A DNA stretch of 64,000 nucleotides from Sapria himalayana. Lineage: Eukaryota > Streptophyta > Magnoliopsida > Malpighiales > Rafflesiaceae. Shown piece by piece: positions 14,535 through 27,300 of the stretch. The notes beneath the pieces were generated by a model that saw only the letters and a program-made list of their open reading frames with translations, ran no database searches and was not told the origin of the DNA. Location: the NCBI GenBank assembly GCA_029783825.1, contig JAREIK010002275.1, positions 180,979 through 244,978 of the forward strand, read 5' to 3'. Each line of letters begins with the position of its first letter. The first letter of the stretch is position 1. A program made the position numbers and the translations under genes.

Positions 14535-16485
14535 CATGATAGATAAATAGGTAGATAGACTGATAGATAGATAGTTAGATAAATAGATATATAGATAGAA
14601 AGATAGATAGAATGATTGATTGATAGATAAATAGATAGATAACTATATAGACATAGAAATAGAGAGATATATAAATAAATAGACAAATAAATAGATAGAT
14701 AGATAGATATATATATATAAATAGTAGGATAGAAAAAATGATACATAGATTCATAGATAGATTGATAAATAGTTTGATAAATAGATAGATAGACAGATAA
14801 AAATATAGATAGATAGAAATATAGATAAAAAGATACATAGATAGACAGATAGATATGCATAAAAATAGAATGATAGATAGAAAGATAAATTAAAGATAGA
14901 TAGATAGATAAATAGATAGATAGATGGACAGATAAATAGATAGATAGAAAGAGAGATAATAGACAAATAGATAGAACGATAGATACACAGATAGATAGAC
15001 ATATAAGATAGATAGATAGATTAAATGATAGATTTATAGAAAGACATATAAATAAATAACCAGATAGATTTTACAAATAGTTAGATAGATTGATTGATTG
15101 ATTGACATATAGATAAATAGATTGATAGACAGAAAGATAGACAAATAGATAGATAGATAGATAAATATACAGAGAGATTGATAGATAGTTATACAAATAG
15201 ATATACAAATAGTTGGATAGAAACATAGATAGATAGCTAAAGAGATTGATTAATTGATTGATATATTATTAAATAGATCGATAGATAGATAGATTTATAG
15301 ATAAAAAGATAGATAGATAGTTTGATAAAAATATTGATAGAAAGATAAAGATAGTTGGATAAATAGATAGATAAATATAATATTATATAGTCAAATAGAC
15401 AGATAGATATACAAATAGATAAACAAATAAATTGACATATAGGAATACAGAAAGATAGACAGATATTTAACAAAATAGATAGACATATAGATAGACTTAT
15501 ACATAGACAGATATAGATTGATAGATATATAGACAGATAGATAAATAGACATATTTATAGATACATAGATAGATATATAAATAGATATATATACAAATAG
15601 ATAGAAAAATAGACAGTAAATAGATTGATTGATAGATGGATAGAAAGAAAGATATACTGATAGATAAATAGATATAAAGATTATTAGATAGATAGATAGA
15701 TCGATAAATATATAGTTACATTAATAAATAGATAGACATATTTATAAATAGATAGAGAGATTCATAAATAGATAGATTGGCAAACAAATAGATAAATAAA
15801 TAAATAGATAGATAGTCAAATAGATAGACAGATAGATAGACAGATAGATAGACACATTGATGATAATATATTTAAACAAATAAATAGATAGATTGATAGA
15901 TGGATAGATAGATAGATAGACAAATATTTAAACAAATAGATATGAAGATTTAAACATTGATTATTAGATACATTGACAAATAGATTGATATAAAGATTGA
16001 TAGATCAACTGATAGATAACTAGATAGATCGATAGATCGATAGATAGACAGAGACACAGTTAGATAGATAGATAGATAGATATATAAATATATAAACAAA
16101 TAGATAGACTAATATATAGATAAATATATATATATAGACATATAGATAGAAAGATAGAAAAGGAGATAGTCATACAAAATGATAGATAGATAGATATATA
16201 TATATAGATAGATATAGAGATAGATAGATAGACAATTATATAAACATATAGATATATAGATTGATAAATATGTATATAAATAGATAGATAGTCAAATAGA
16301 TAGATGGATAGATAGACAGTTAGAAACACAAATTTATAGATAGATTAATAGATAATTAGATAGAAAGATAGATATACAATTAGATTGAAAGATAGATAGA
16401 TAGATAAATAAATAAATAGATAAATAGATAGATATATAAATAGATAGATAGTCATGTTGTTAGATAGAAAGATAAATAGACAGAG

Positions 16486-16516
<31 letters not shown>

Positions 16517-17862
16517 TTAATAGACTTATCAATTGCCTGATAGATATATAGATAGATAAACATATAGATAGATATATAGACAAATAGATAAAGATAGAAG
16601 GACATATTAATAGATAGATAGATTGACTGATTTATAATTAGATAGATAATCAAATAGATATAAAAATAGATAGAAAGATAGACAGACATATAGGGAGATA
16701 AATATATAGATAGATAGATTTATAGACATATAGAAATACATATTGATAGATTGAATAATAGATAGATAGATAGATGGATAAATAGATAGTTAGATAGAAT
16801 TATAGATAGATAGACTGATAGATAGAAAGACAAATAGATAGATAGATAAATAATGAAATAGTTAGAAATATTGATAAATAGATAGATAGATAGACATATT
16901 GATAGATAGAGAGTTAGAAAAATAGATAGAAAGATAAATAGACATATAGATAGATAGATAGAGACACATATATATCGATATATTGATATTTTGATAGATA
17001 GATAGATAGACAAATTATTAGAAAGATAAATGGATACATAGACAAACTAATAGACAGATAGCTATATAGATAAAAAATAGATAGATAGATAGATCGATTG
17101 ATGGATAAATAGGTAGATAGACAGATAGATAAAAAAATAGATAGACAAATGGATAGATAGATTCATATATAGATAGATAATTAGATAGATAGATAGTTTG
17201 TTAGTTAGATAGAAAGATAAATAGACAGATACATAAACAGAAAGATACATAGATAGATATAAAGATAGATAGATAATTAAATATAAAGATGAATAGATAG
17301 ATTGATATATTAGATTTTTTTTTGATTTTTGGTAATAACCATTTTTATGCATCAATAATTCAATTGAACAAGAAACGTGCAATATATGGACAAGATAAAA
17401 AAATGAGAAGATAGGGAAATAGGGTGTGCGTGTGTGTGTTTGTACACATATAGTTATACTATATTCATGTTGTATGCATGTATATTGCATATATGCATGC
17501 CTATGCATTTTTAAGTAATTGTAGAGAAATATCTAATGCATACGTGCATGATAACATAGTTCATTAGTTTTTTTATTGCTGAATGTTGCAAACCATCCCC
17601 ATTAATCCCAAGCCTTTTCTTAACAACTTGACCGGAAAGATGGTCATTGTAAAACTCAAGTGTGAAATGGAATACAAAAGTGAGCTACCTTGTATTCTTT
17701 TCTTATGCATTGTAATTTTTTTCTCATTTATTTCTTTAGTTTCTTTCAGATTTCCATGTTTCGGTGGATTTTTATATGAACCTATTGGTGGGAAAAAATT
17801 CAATACCACACAACGTATTGTCATTTCAACTATCATTTCTCTTTTGTTTGGCACTTTCTAAT

Positions 17863-18020
17863 GAGTTTTGTATGGAAATAATATGTTTTAAATAAAAAAT
17901 CCAAAATATAATGCTAGTTAGAAAATTATTACCAAACTAATGCATCTGAGAAATAGCGTGGCAATTTACATCATTATGAATGATGGTCATTGCCATGATA
18001 TTAAATTTTTAAAAATCAAA
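17863..18020 (+). repeat. Left terminal inverted repeat of the MULE-like element
   Basis: About 158 bp, clearly similar to the reverse complement of 19691-19844. It contains an internal imperfect hairpin at 17952-18002 (two 24-base arms around ATG). A partial extra copy of the hairpin's right half follows at 18027-18059. Confidence 0.85.
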
Positions 18021-18065
18021 GGCCAGCATTATGAATGTTGGTTATTGAATTTTAAAAAGTTTAAA

Positions 18066-19690
18066 ATGGAGGATTTGAGAATGACGATAGAGTGTGTGGT
18101 ATGCAACCTAGTGAAAATCAAAGTTGAACAAACCATATTTGTGAATATTTGTTCTAGAAGTACATCCACCACCTTGGCTACTACTTCCAATATCACTCCA
18201 ATTCTCTAAAATGCATACCTGAAAGAAGCCATAAAACCTCTTACCGTAGCCAACTCTCCTCCTCCTCAATTTCTTTCTTTTAGTCAATTTGAACCATTAC
18301 CTAAGGACTTTATCTCGCCATTAGAAACACTGAAAAAGATTGAAGATGTGATGAGGATTTTATCAGTGATGGAGAGGAATAAAAAAACATAGTGATTATG
18401 GGAGAGTGTGTGGCAAGCATAGAGAGCGTAGTCAGAGGAGTGAGGAAGAAAATGGAAATGATTAGATTTGTAACATTTCCTCTGTTCTCTTTAATGAATC
18501 ATTCAAAAGTAGATATTTGCCAAAAATTTATGGAGCTTAAGTGCATCGTAGATGATTATTCGAGTAGAGAAGTTGTTTTATATGTGGGTGATCTTAAATG
18601 AGTCTGTGATATCTGACCAAATTATAGTTGGCAAGCAGGTAACAACATTACAGAGTACATTATCACAAAGATGCAAAGTCTGATCTATGGTATAAGCGAC
18701 GAGGCTGGAAGAGTATGTCTCATGGGAATCGCCACATTCCAAACTTGCATTAAGTTTAAAGCAGGCTTTCCCTCTCTGGAGACTATTTACGAACTTTATC
18801 CAGTCACTATTCCAGTTGGAAGCCTGAATCTTAGCCTCAATCTCAACAGGTAGACCAATTTTTTTTATTTTTTTTTCTCAGATTACTTTAGTGTGATATA
18901 TCTATCACTTATGATATCCATCAATGACTCAAATACACACCCACAAAGACATGCACAAACAAAGACACCCACACACTTATTCATAGGTACCATCGTGTCA
19001 ACTATTGTATATATGTGTGCATAAACACTTCATATCTTACTAGTCACGCATTTGACTAAGTTTTAAAAAAGAAGAAAAATGGGTGTAAGAGCAAAACATC
19101 TACATGTGAGAGTGGCTTTGGCTGGAAAAAGATTGTATCTAGATTACTTACAAAAAGCACAACATGCAGTCCCAATTACTCCATTAAAATCTACAAAGAA
19201 ACTCAATTTCAAAACCATGAGTTCATTTCTGCATGTTCTACTAGTTCAAGTTTGTCATCGTGGATCCAGTGGTATAAAGAAGAAAAGTGGGGTGATGATA
19301 AGATGCCTAATTGTTTTATTAAATATGAAATATGGTCTTTTCATACTCGAATGTATCTAAACCCTCTTATTCTTATTAAATGATTTGTTTTTTTTCTTTA
19401 ATCATGATTTAGAGTGATCCTATCAACTTCAACAAATCAAGGGATGCTTGCCATAAGTGGCTTCTCCATTTCAATCTAAATAAAACCAACAAGTTAAATT
19501 CATCTTCTTCATCTTCCTTTTCTACATCATCTCTTGATCAAACCATCAACTTACATGGCCGCACACTTGAAATTTATTTGGCCAATATGTAATATTGAAA
19601 GCATAAATGAATCCAAATTGGAACTCATGTCAAAACCAAATTTAAACCTAAATTCGACATCATCAAGCGAGGTAGACATTGATAAAGGTC
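18066..19690 (+). pseudogene. SMXL: SMAX1-LIKE protein (SMXL4/5-type, ClpB-like) gene copy, decayed
   Basis: SMXL proteins are nuclear ClpB-related regulators; the SMXL4/5 clade acts in phloem formation. Segments in order: an N-terminal Clp repeat remnant (KIKVEQTIFVNICS, 18129-18170), a linker ending KKIEDVMRILSVMERNKKT (to 18389), and a first nucleotide-binding-region segment VIMGECVASIESVVRGV onward (18392-18598). That segment ends VVLYVGDLK. Then come AGRVCLMGIATFQTC and FPSLETIYELYPVTIPVG (about 18706-18849), ending at a GT donor. A second exon piece encodes SLSSWIQWYKEEKWGDDK (about 19249-19302). A third, after an AG acceptor at 19412, encodes SDPINFNKSRDACHKWLL. A later piece is PNLNLNSTSSSE. 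Lesions include TAA at 18207, a 2-base frameshift near 18390, and TGG to TGA at the conserved Trp after GDLK, with more stops after it. The gene is non-functional and lacks its ATPase D2 end. Confidence 0.85.
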
Positions 19691-19844
19691 TTCATTTTTA
19701 AAATTCAATAGCATGGCAATGACCATCGTTCACAATGACGGCAATTGTCATGCTATTTCCAAAACACTAGTTTGGTAATATTTTTCAATCAAGCATCATA
19801 TTTTGGAATTCTTATTTAAAACATATTATTTCCATACAAAATTC
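19691..19844 (-). repeat. Right terminal inverted repeat of the MULE-like element
   Basis: About 154 bp, the inverted partner of 17863-18020. It contains a stronger hairpin at 19707-19757, with 24-base arms starting AATAGCATG and ending CATGCTATT around a CAC loop. Confidence 0.85.
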
Positions 19845-20317
19845 TTTTCTAACTTTCTTAAAATTAACCATGGACTGATGCATGAAGCTGGGCAACACAG
19901 AAGAATATTTTGATGGGCAGTTCACTGAAAATCTTCGTGAAATCTTGATTTGGTAATTTAAAAATAAGCTCAAGATTATCTAGTCATATGACATTTCTAG
20001 CAAATGGTAGTTGGTGTTGCATGTGCTAGTCTATCTATTTATCAGTGGCATTGTTGTGTTCTTTATTAGTTTGGAAATGTAACATGTTATGCTCCATGTG
20101 CAGGTATAACAATATTCTTTATCTGCTTAGAGTACTAGAGGAAAAAGAACTAGATGATGCTGAGCATGCCTGAAATACATATAATAGTGTTTTAAAGCCC
20201 TAGATTATTTCCTTCTATTGTCTTTGATGGTATGTATATTTGCATGAAAGTTCATGCGTCAGTGTTTACACACACACATAGGCACATACATACATGCAAC
20301 CGATCGCAAGGTTAAAA

Positions 20318-20461
20318 AAAGTACTAATTGAAGAGCAACTAGATACAAAAAGGGCAATGGTAGATAAAAGGAAGGAATTGGCAGTGGAAAGGAAATACAG
20401 ACTAGAACTAAATGAAGCAATGCAGATGGACATGGAGGAACATGCTATGGTGCTAGTGTAG
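20318..20461 (+). pseudogene. Coding-like charged helical fragment, unassigned
   Basis: An open stretch of 47 codons to a TAG stop encodes a highly charged, helix-prone peptide containing IEEQLDTKRAMVDKRKELA and MQMDMEEHAM. No start codon or splice site is convincing. Heptad-like spacing of hydrophobics suggests a coiled coil. It lies between the SmF 3' end and the CACTA 5' subterminal region. It could be a captured exon or the tail of a transposon-encoded protein; I do not recognise it. Confidence 0.35.
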
Positions 20462-20464
20462 TAT

Positions 20465-20998
20465 GTAGATATTGATGAGCTGGGAGAGAGAAAGCAATGT
20501 TAATTTCACGGATAGATTATACTTTATCCACTCTCATGAGATACATTGATGAAGAATAAGATCTATTCAAGTTTTGTTATGTTTCTATTTTAACAATTTA
20601 ACATATTATACAAGAATATTTTTTTAATTGATTTTATTTTTTGTTAATTATTTAAAATGGTTTATAGTTTATGTTTTTATTAAATTTAACATAAAAAATT
20701 TAAAATATATAATTAAATTTTATATAAAAAATTAAAAATGGGAAATTAATCTTGGAATGAAATAGCTAAAGATTTTTCCATAGCTAATTTAGCTAGGGAA
20801 AATTTCCTCGCTAATATAGTTAGGGAATTTTCCCTCGCTAGTTTTGGTATGGAATATATTTACTTGTTAATTTTTGTGACAATAACTTTATATTGGGAAA
20901 GGATTCACCGTAAATCCTTCGTTATATCCATTTTAGTGATGGAAAAACCACATTTAGCTAGGGAATCTTCCCTAGTTATTTGGGATTTTTTGGTAGTG
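20465..20998 (-). repeat. CACTA element 1, 5' conserved and subterminal region
   Basis: Starts with GAGAGAGAAAGCAATG and GGATAGATTATACTTTATCC, shared with element 3 and less closely with element 2. It continues through an AT-rich spacer into subterminal repeats (20758-20985) of the type TTAGCTAGGGAAA/TTTCCCTCGCTAA. It ends with GGTAGTG at 20998. Confidence 0.85.
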
Positions 20999-22535
20999 CT
21001 CTCTACCTATCAGTAAATCTATCTATCTATATATCTATCTATCAATTTATCTATATTTCTATCTATCTATCTATTAAACTTTCTATATATCTATCAATCT
21101 ATCTTTCTATCTATCATTTTATCAATATTTCTATCTATCTATGTAACAATCTATCTTACTATCTATCTATCTCCCTATCTATCTGTCTATCTATTGGTCT
21201 ATCTATCTATCTATCTATCTTTCGTTCTATCTATCAGTCTATCTATCTGCCTATCTATCTGTCTATCTATCTATCTATTTATTATCTCTCTATTTATATA
21301 TTTATCTATCTAACAGTATAATATATATATATATATATATATATATCTATATATATATATCTATCTATCTATTTGTCTAAGAATATGTCTATTTATCTAT
21401 CTATCTATCTATCTATATGTTTATCTAAATATCAATCTATCTTTCTATCATTAATCAATCAATTTATCTATCTATCTTTATATCAATCTTTCTATCTATA
21501 TGTCTATCTATCTGTCTATCAATCTTACTATCAATCTATCGATTAATTTGTCTATATATCTATTTTATTTTTTTATCTACATGTCTATCTCTCTATCTAT
21601 CTATATATTATCTGTAGATCTATCTATCTTTCTATCTATATAACTATACGTCTATCTATCTATCTAGTTATAAGTCTATCTATATGTCTATCTAAATGTG
21701 TATATATCTGTTTATTTATCAATATATTTATCAATCTATCAATCTTTCTGTCTATCAATATATCTATAAAACTATCTATCTATCTCTATATCTATCTGTC
21801 TATCTCTCATTCTATTTGTTTATCTATCTATCTATCTATTAGTCTGACTATCTATCTACCCATTTGTTTGTTGATCTATCTGGATTTTTATCTTTCTACT
21901 TTACTATCTATCTACTAAAATTTCTATCTAACTTACTATTTGTCTGACTGACTATCTATTTATATGTCTATTAATATATCTACCTATCTATTTATATGTC
22001 TATCAATCTATTTATCAATCTATGTATTTATTTGTCTATCTATCTATGTATCAATCTTTCTATCAATTTGTCTAACTATCTATCTATCTATCTGTCTATA
22101 AATCTTTCTTACTATCTATCTATCTATATATCTATCTTTCTATCAATCTTTGTATCAATATGTGTATCTATCTTTCTATCTATTAGTCTATCTATCTATA
22201 TATCTATCTATCTATTTATCTTTTAATCATTGTATCTATCTATGTATTTGTCTTTTGATATATCTATCTATTTATCTATCTATCTACCTATTTATATTTC
22301 TATTTATATATCTATCTATCTATCTATCTGTTTATCTATTTGTCTATCTATTTGTCTATCTATTTTACTATCTATCTATCTATCTATCAGTATATCTATC
22401 TAATAATCTATCAATCTATTTTTTTATCTATCTGTCTATCTATATGTCTGTCTATATATTAATTTATATATCAATATATCTATGTGTATATCTATCTTTC
22501 TATATATCCATCTAATAATCTACATATCAATTAAT

Positions 22536-22600
22536 ATATATTAATTTTTATATATTAATATATATATATATATATATTTATTTATTTATTTATTTATCTA
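22536..22600. repeat. (TA)n followed by (TTTA)n microsatellite
   Basis: Alternating TA with ATTAAT interruptions passes into five TTTA units, then back to CTAT satellite. Confidence 0.85.
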
Positions 22601-24188
22601 TCTATCAATCTATCTGTCTATGTATCTATCTATCTATCTGTTTTTCTATCTGTCAATTGATCTATCTATCTATATATTTATCTATTTGACAATCAATCTG
22701 CCTATCAATTTGTCTAACTATATGAATATCAAAATGTATAGAAATTTGTATATGAATCTGACAATCAATATATTTAACAATTTATCAATCAATATGTCTA
22801 TCAATCTATTTATCAATCTATCTATCAATCTGTCTATCAATTTGTCTATCAATCTATGTATAAATCTATGTATCTATCTATATATCTATTGGTCTATCTA
22901 TTTGTCTATCTATCTTTCTATTTATGTGTCTATCTATCTATCTATCTATCTATATATGAATATATCTATCTTTCAATCTGTCTATCTATCTAACATTTTA
23001 TATCTATAACTATCTATATATCTATATGTCTATCTATTGTTGCTTCTATCTATCTATTTATCTATTTCTAAATCTATATGACTATCTATCTATCTAATAA
23101 ATTATCTATCTATTTTCTATTTATTTGTCTATCTATATGTCTATCTATATGTATATCTATCTGTCTATCTATCTATCTATCTATCTGTCTTATATCTATT
23201 TGTCTATCTATCGATCTATCTGTCTATCTACTATCTATATATCTATTTATATATCTATCTTTTTGTCTTTCTAACTATCTATCTATATGTTAATCAATTG
23301 TAAATCGATTTTTCTATCCATCTACATATCAATTTGACTTTCAATCTATCTATCATTCTTTAAATCTATATATTTATCAATTAATCTACCTATATTATCT
23401 ATCAATTTGTCTATCAATCTATCTATCAATAAATCTATCATTTTGTTTATCTATGTGTCTATCTTTCTATCTATCTATCTATCGATCTATCTGTCGACCT
23501 ATTTGTCTATCTATCTATCATATCTCTAATTGTCGATCTACCCATCTACCTATCTATCTTTCTATTATTCTATTTTTCTCTTTAGTTATGTGTTAATCTA
23601 TTTGTTTTTCTTTCTATCTTTCTATCTATCTGTTTATCTTTCTATATATCTTTCTATCTCTCTTTGCATTTATCTATTTGAGTATCAAATGATGTATCTA
23701 TCAGTCTAACTATATATCTATTTTCTATTATTCTTTCTATCTTTCTATCTTTGTATCTATCTATCTATATATTACGTATCAATATATCTTTCTATCTATA
23801 TGAGTATCTAATAATATATCTATATATATGTTTATCTATCTATCTAACTATCTATTTAACTAAAAATTAATCAATCTATTTATCTATCTACTTATCTGTC
23901 TATCCATATATTTTTTTATCTATATATCTATCTATCTATTTCTAATAAATCTATCTAACAATCTATCTATCAATATGTCTATCAATCCTTCTATCAATTT
24001 GAATATCAATCTATCTATTAATGTGTCTATTTATCTGTCAATCAATCTTTCTATCTATATGTTTATCTATTATCAATCTGCCGATATATTTGTCTATTTT
24101 TTTATCTTTCTATCTATCTCTCTATCAAGATATTTATCAAACATTTCATCTGTATGTCTATCAAATTTATCTATCAAACTGACTAAAA

Positions 24189-24221
<33 letters not shown>

Positions 24222-24339
24222 TTGTTTATCTGTCTCCTTTACTTTTTGTTATCTATCTTTCTATCTATCATTTTATCAATCTATCTAATAATATATCTAT
24301 ATCTTTTACTTTCTATATATTTATTTAACTATCTATCGA

Positions 24340-24372
<33 letters not shown>

Positions 24373-27300
24373 ATCTATCTATATATTAAAATGTCTATCA
24401 ATTTGTCCAACTATTTGTCTATCATATTGTCTATCATTTTATATATCAATCTATCAATCAATATATTTATCAATCAATCTATCAATTTTTTTATCAATCT
24501 ATCTAACTATATGTCTATTAATCTGTCTATCTATCTATCTATCACTCAATCTATCTTCCTATCTATTTTTCTATCTCTCTATCTTTTTATATGTATATCT
24601 ATCTAACTATATTTCTTTATGTCTATCATTTTGTCAATATATCTATCTATCTATTTGACTTTCTATATGTCTATCTATCTGTCTATTATCTGTCTTTCAA
24701 TTAGCTCTCTATTTGTTTATCTATATGTCTACCTATCTATCTATTTATCTATCAATCTGTATGTATGTCTATCTATTTGTCTATCTATTAGTCAATCAAT
24801 CTGTCTGTTTATCTATTTATCTATATATTTATCTCTTTATCTTTCTATCTAACTATCTATCTGTCTATCAATCTGTCTATTAATTAATCATTATATTTGT
24901 CTAACCATCTAGATTTCAATTTGTCTATCAATCTATCTAAGAATCTATCTTTCAATCTGGCTATCAATATGTCTTTCAAATAGTCTATCAAATTGTTATC
25001 AATCAATCTATTAATATGTCTATCATTTTATTGTTTTAGATTTCATTCTATATATCTATCTATCTTTCTATCTAATTATATATCTATCATCTATCTATCT
25101 ATACGTCTATCTATTTCTCTTTCTATCTATCTATATGTCTATCTATTAATCTAAATACCAATTTATATATCTATATGTCTATATGTCTGTCTAGCTATAT
25201 GTATAGCTATATTTTTATCTATCTTCTTTCTATCTGTATCATTCTATCTCTCTATCTTTCTATCTTTCAATATGTCTATCTATCAATCTTTCTATCTATC
25301 TATCTATTTGTCTATATATGTATCAATCTATATGTCTATCTAGTTGTCTATCAATCAATCAATCTATCTATCTTTCTATCTATTTATCTATCTATCTGTC
25401 TACCTATCTATTATTTATCTCTCTATTAATCTGTCTATCTATCTATCTAATAATCTATGTATTATCTATCTATCTATCTAACTATTTATTTATCAATCTC
25501 TCTATCAATTTATATATATGTCTGTCTATATGTTTATCTATTTGTCTATCTATATAATTTTTTATATGTCAATCAATCAATCAATCTATCTATCTATAAA
25601 TATATCTATCAATATGTCTTTTAATATATCTATCAAACTTTATATCAATCTAATTATAAATCTATCTATTAATTTGTCTCACTATCTGTGTTTTTATCTT
25701 TCTATCTATATATCTATTTATCTATTTATCTATTTATCTATTTTTCAATCTATCAGTCTATCTATCTATCTAATTGTCTCTCTATATGTCTATTTATCTA
25801 TCTATATATCGATCTATATATCTATTTGTCTATCTATATATCTTTCTATATATCTCTCTATCAATATATTTATCAATCAATCCATCTATATGTCTATTAA
25901 TATGTCTATCAATAAGTATATAAAACTAGCTATCTATCTATCTAATATCTGTCTATCTGTTTCCTTGTCTATTTGTCTATTTATCTATCTATAAGTTTGA
26001 TTACCTATATTCTTGTCTATTTGTCAATTTGTCTGGCTGTCTATCTGTGTACCTGACTATCTTTATTTTTTGATAATTTGTCTACCTTACTAACTATCTG
26101 CATCACTACTTATCTATTTCTCTATCTATCTTTATATTAGTCTATCTATTTTCTTTCTATATTTCTACCTATCTATCTATATATTTGTATATATATTTGT
26201 CTATCTATCTTTATATATAACTATCTATCATTCTATCTATCTGTCTATTTATCTAGTTATCTATATATGTATATATTTGTGTATATATGTTAGTAATTTG
26301 TCTATTAACTAATCTATCTATCAGTTAATCTTTTTATCTAACTGTCTATTTATCTATCTATCTATCTATCAGTCTTTATATAGATCAATATATCCATCTA
26401 TTTATTTGTTAATCTATCTGTCTATTTATCTTACTATTTATATGTCTTCTTTCTATATATCTTATTATCTATATGTTTATTCATCTATATATATATATTA
26501 GTATCTATATGTATATCTATTTGTCTATGTTTCAATCTATCTATTTATAGTCTATTTATCTTTCTATCTATTTGTCTATATATATCTCAATCTATTTATC
26601 AATTTTTCTATCTATCTTTTAGCCTTTATCTATGTCTATCTAACTATTAATCTATTTGTCTCTCTATCTCTATATCTACGTATCAATCTATCTATCTAAT
26701 TTTCTATCTATCTATCTATTTTTCAATCAATCAATCTATCTATATATCTATATGTCTATCAATCTTTCTAACTAACTATCTATATATTTATATGACTATC
26801 TATCTATTTATTTACGTGTCTATCTATCTATCTAAAAATATATTTATCTATCTATCTATTTGTCTATCTTTATGTCTATCATTATGTTTATTTTTCTACA
26901 AATCTATCTGTCTATGTTTTTTATTTATGTTTTTGTCTATCTATCTATCTATATATATATATATCTATCTATCTATCTATATGTTGATCAATCTGTCTTT
27001 CTATATATCTATTTGTCTATTTTTCTATTTATCTATTTGTCTATCTATCTATTTTCTATATATCTATCTATTTATCTATCTATCTGTCTATGCATATATC
27101 TATCTTTTATCTATTTATCTATCTATCTATCTTTGTATTTGTTTATCTATTTGTCTATATATATGTGTATCTATCAAAGAACCTATTTTCCTATAAATCT
27201 TTATATCTATTAATCAATCTATCTGTATATCTATCTATCTCTAATTCTATATATTAATCTATGTATCAATCTGGCTATCAACTTGTCTATCAATTTTTCT

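Larger units (their letters stand above)
8704..17310 (+). repeat. GATA-type satellite, block 1b
   Basis: Array continues in the same polarity as block 1a. After about 11.3 kb the GAGATA/ACTAATAG/GTCAGG patches disappear. The array becomes more uniform GATA with patches of TTGATAGACAAATTGATAG-type words (for example 11590-11710, 12100-12180, 12830-12900, 14380-14450 and 15950-16030). No gene is present. The array ends sharply at about 17310. Confidence 0.96.
17863..19844 (+). mobile_element. Pack-MULE-like element carrying an SMXL gene copy
   Basis: This 1,982-bp unit is bounded by inverted repeats of about 155 bp. The left copy starts GAGTTTTGTATGGAAATAAT; the reverse complement of the right copy starts GAATTTTGTATGGAAATAAT. 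Outside them lie CTTTCTAAT (17854-17862) and TTTTCTAAC (19845-19853), identical at 7 of 9 positions, as expected for an old 9-bp Mutator-like duplication. The interior is gene-derived (SMXL) with no transposase, which is the Pack-MULE definition. It sits inside intron 1 of the SmF copy, close to exon 2. A plain inverted duplication is the alternative. The combination of long inverted ends, a 9-bp duplication and gene cargo favours a MULE. Confidence 0.78.
17583..20173 (+). pseudogene. SmF: Small nuclear ribonucleoprotein SmF, decayed intron-containing copy
   Basis: SmF is a ring subunit of the Sm heptamer that binds the Sm site of U1, U2, U4 and U5 snRNAs in the spliceosome. Three exon remnants are visible. 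Exon 1 (17583-17679) encodes [16 protein letters not shown], then [10 protein letters not shown] and MEYK, the Sm1 motif start, and ends at a consensus GTGAGC donor. Exon 2 (about 19860-19952) encodes GNTEEYFDGQFTENLREILI, the rest of the Sm1 motif. Exon 3 (20104-20173) encodes YNNILYL (Sm2 motif), an acidic tail and a TGA stop. The exon 2/3 junction keeps GT and AG ends and the expected codon phase. Exon 2 has lost its acceptor and start and has an in-frame TGA, and substitutions such as Arg-Cys to Trp-Tyr occur in the Sm2 region. Retained introns show DNA-level duplication, not retroposition. Intron 1 is split by a 2-kb MULE-like insertion. Confidence 0.88.
17311..20998 (-). mobile_element. 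CACTA element 1 (left-truncated) with nested gene copies
   Basis: The right terminus reads TGGGATTTTTTGGTAGTG, the inverse of CACTACCAAAAAATCCC, a CACTA 5' end. The roughly 530 bp before it match the right-end regions of elements 2 and 3, including TTAGCTAGGGAA/TTCCCTAGCTAA subterminal repeats. The left edge at about 17311 abuts GATA satellite and has neither a CACTA terminus nor subterminal repeats. The element is therefore either truncated or its left part is host DNA joined to a CACTA end. The interior holds a decayed SmF gene and, inside that gene's first intron, a MULE-like element with an SMXL-like gene copy. No transposase is seen here. Confidence 0.7.

Noticed and set aside
17311..17335. 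TTTGATTTTTGGTAATAAC at the left edge of element 1 resembles the CACTA terminus TTTGGGATTTTTTGGTAGTG
   Set aside because: It lacks GTAGTG, points the wrong way for a left end, and no subterminal repeats follow. Chance in T-rich DNA is more likely.
16900..21450. Possible large palindrome of satellite arms around element 1
   Set aside because: The few hundred bases on each side do not pair unit by unit when one is reverse-complemented. Only the general repeat family is shared.
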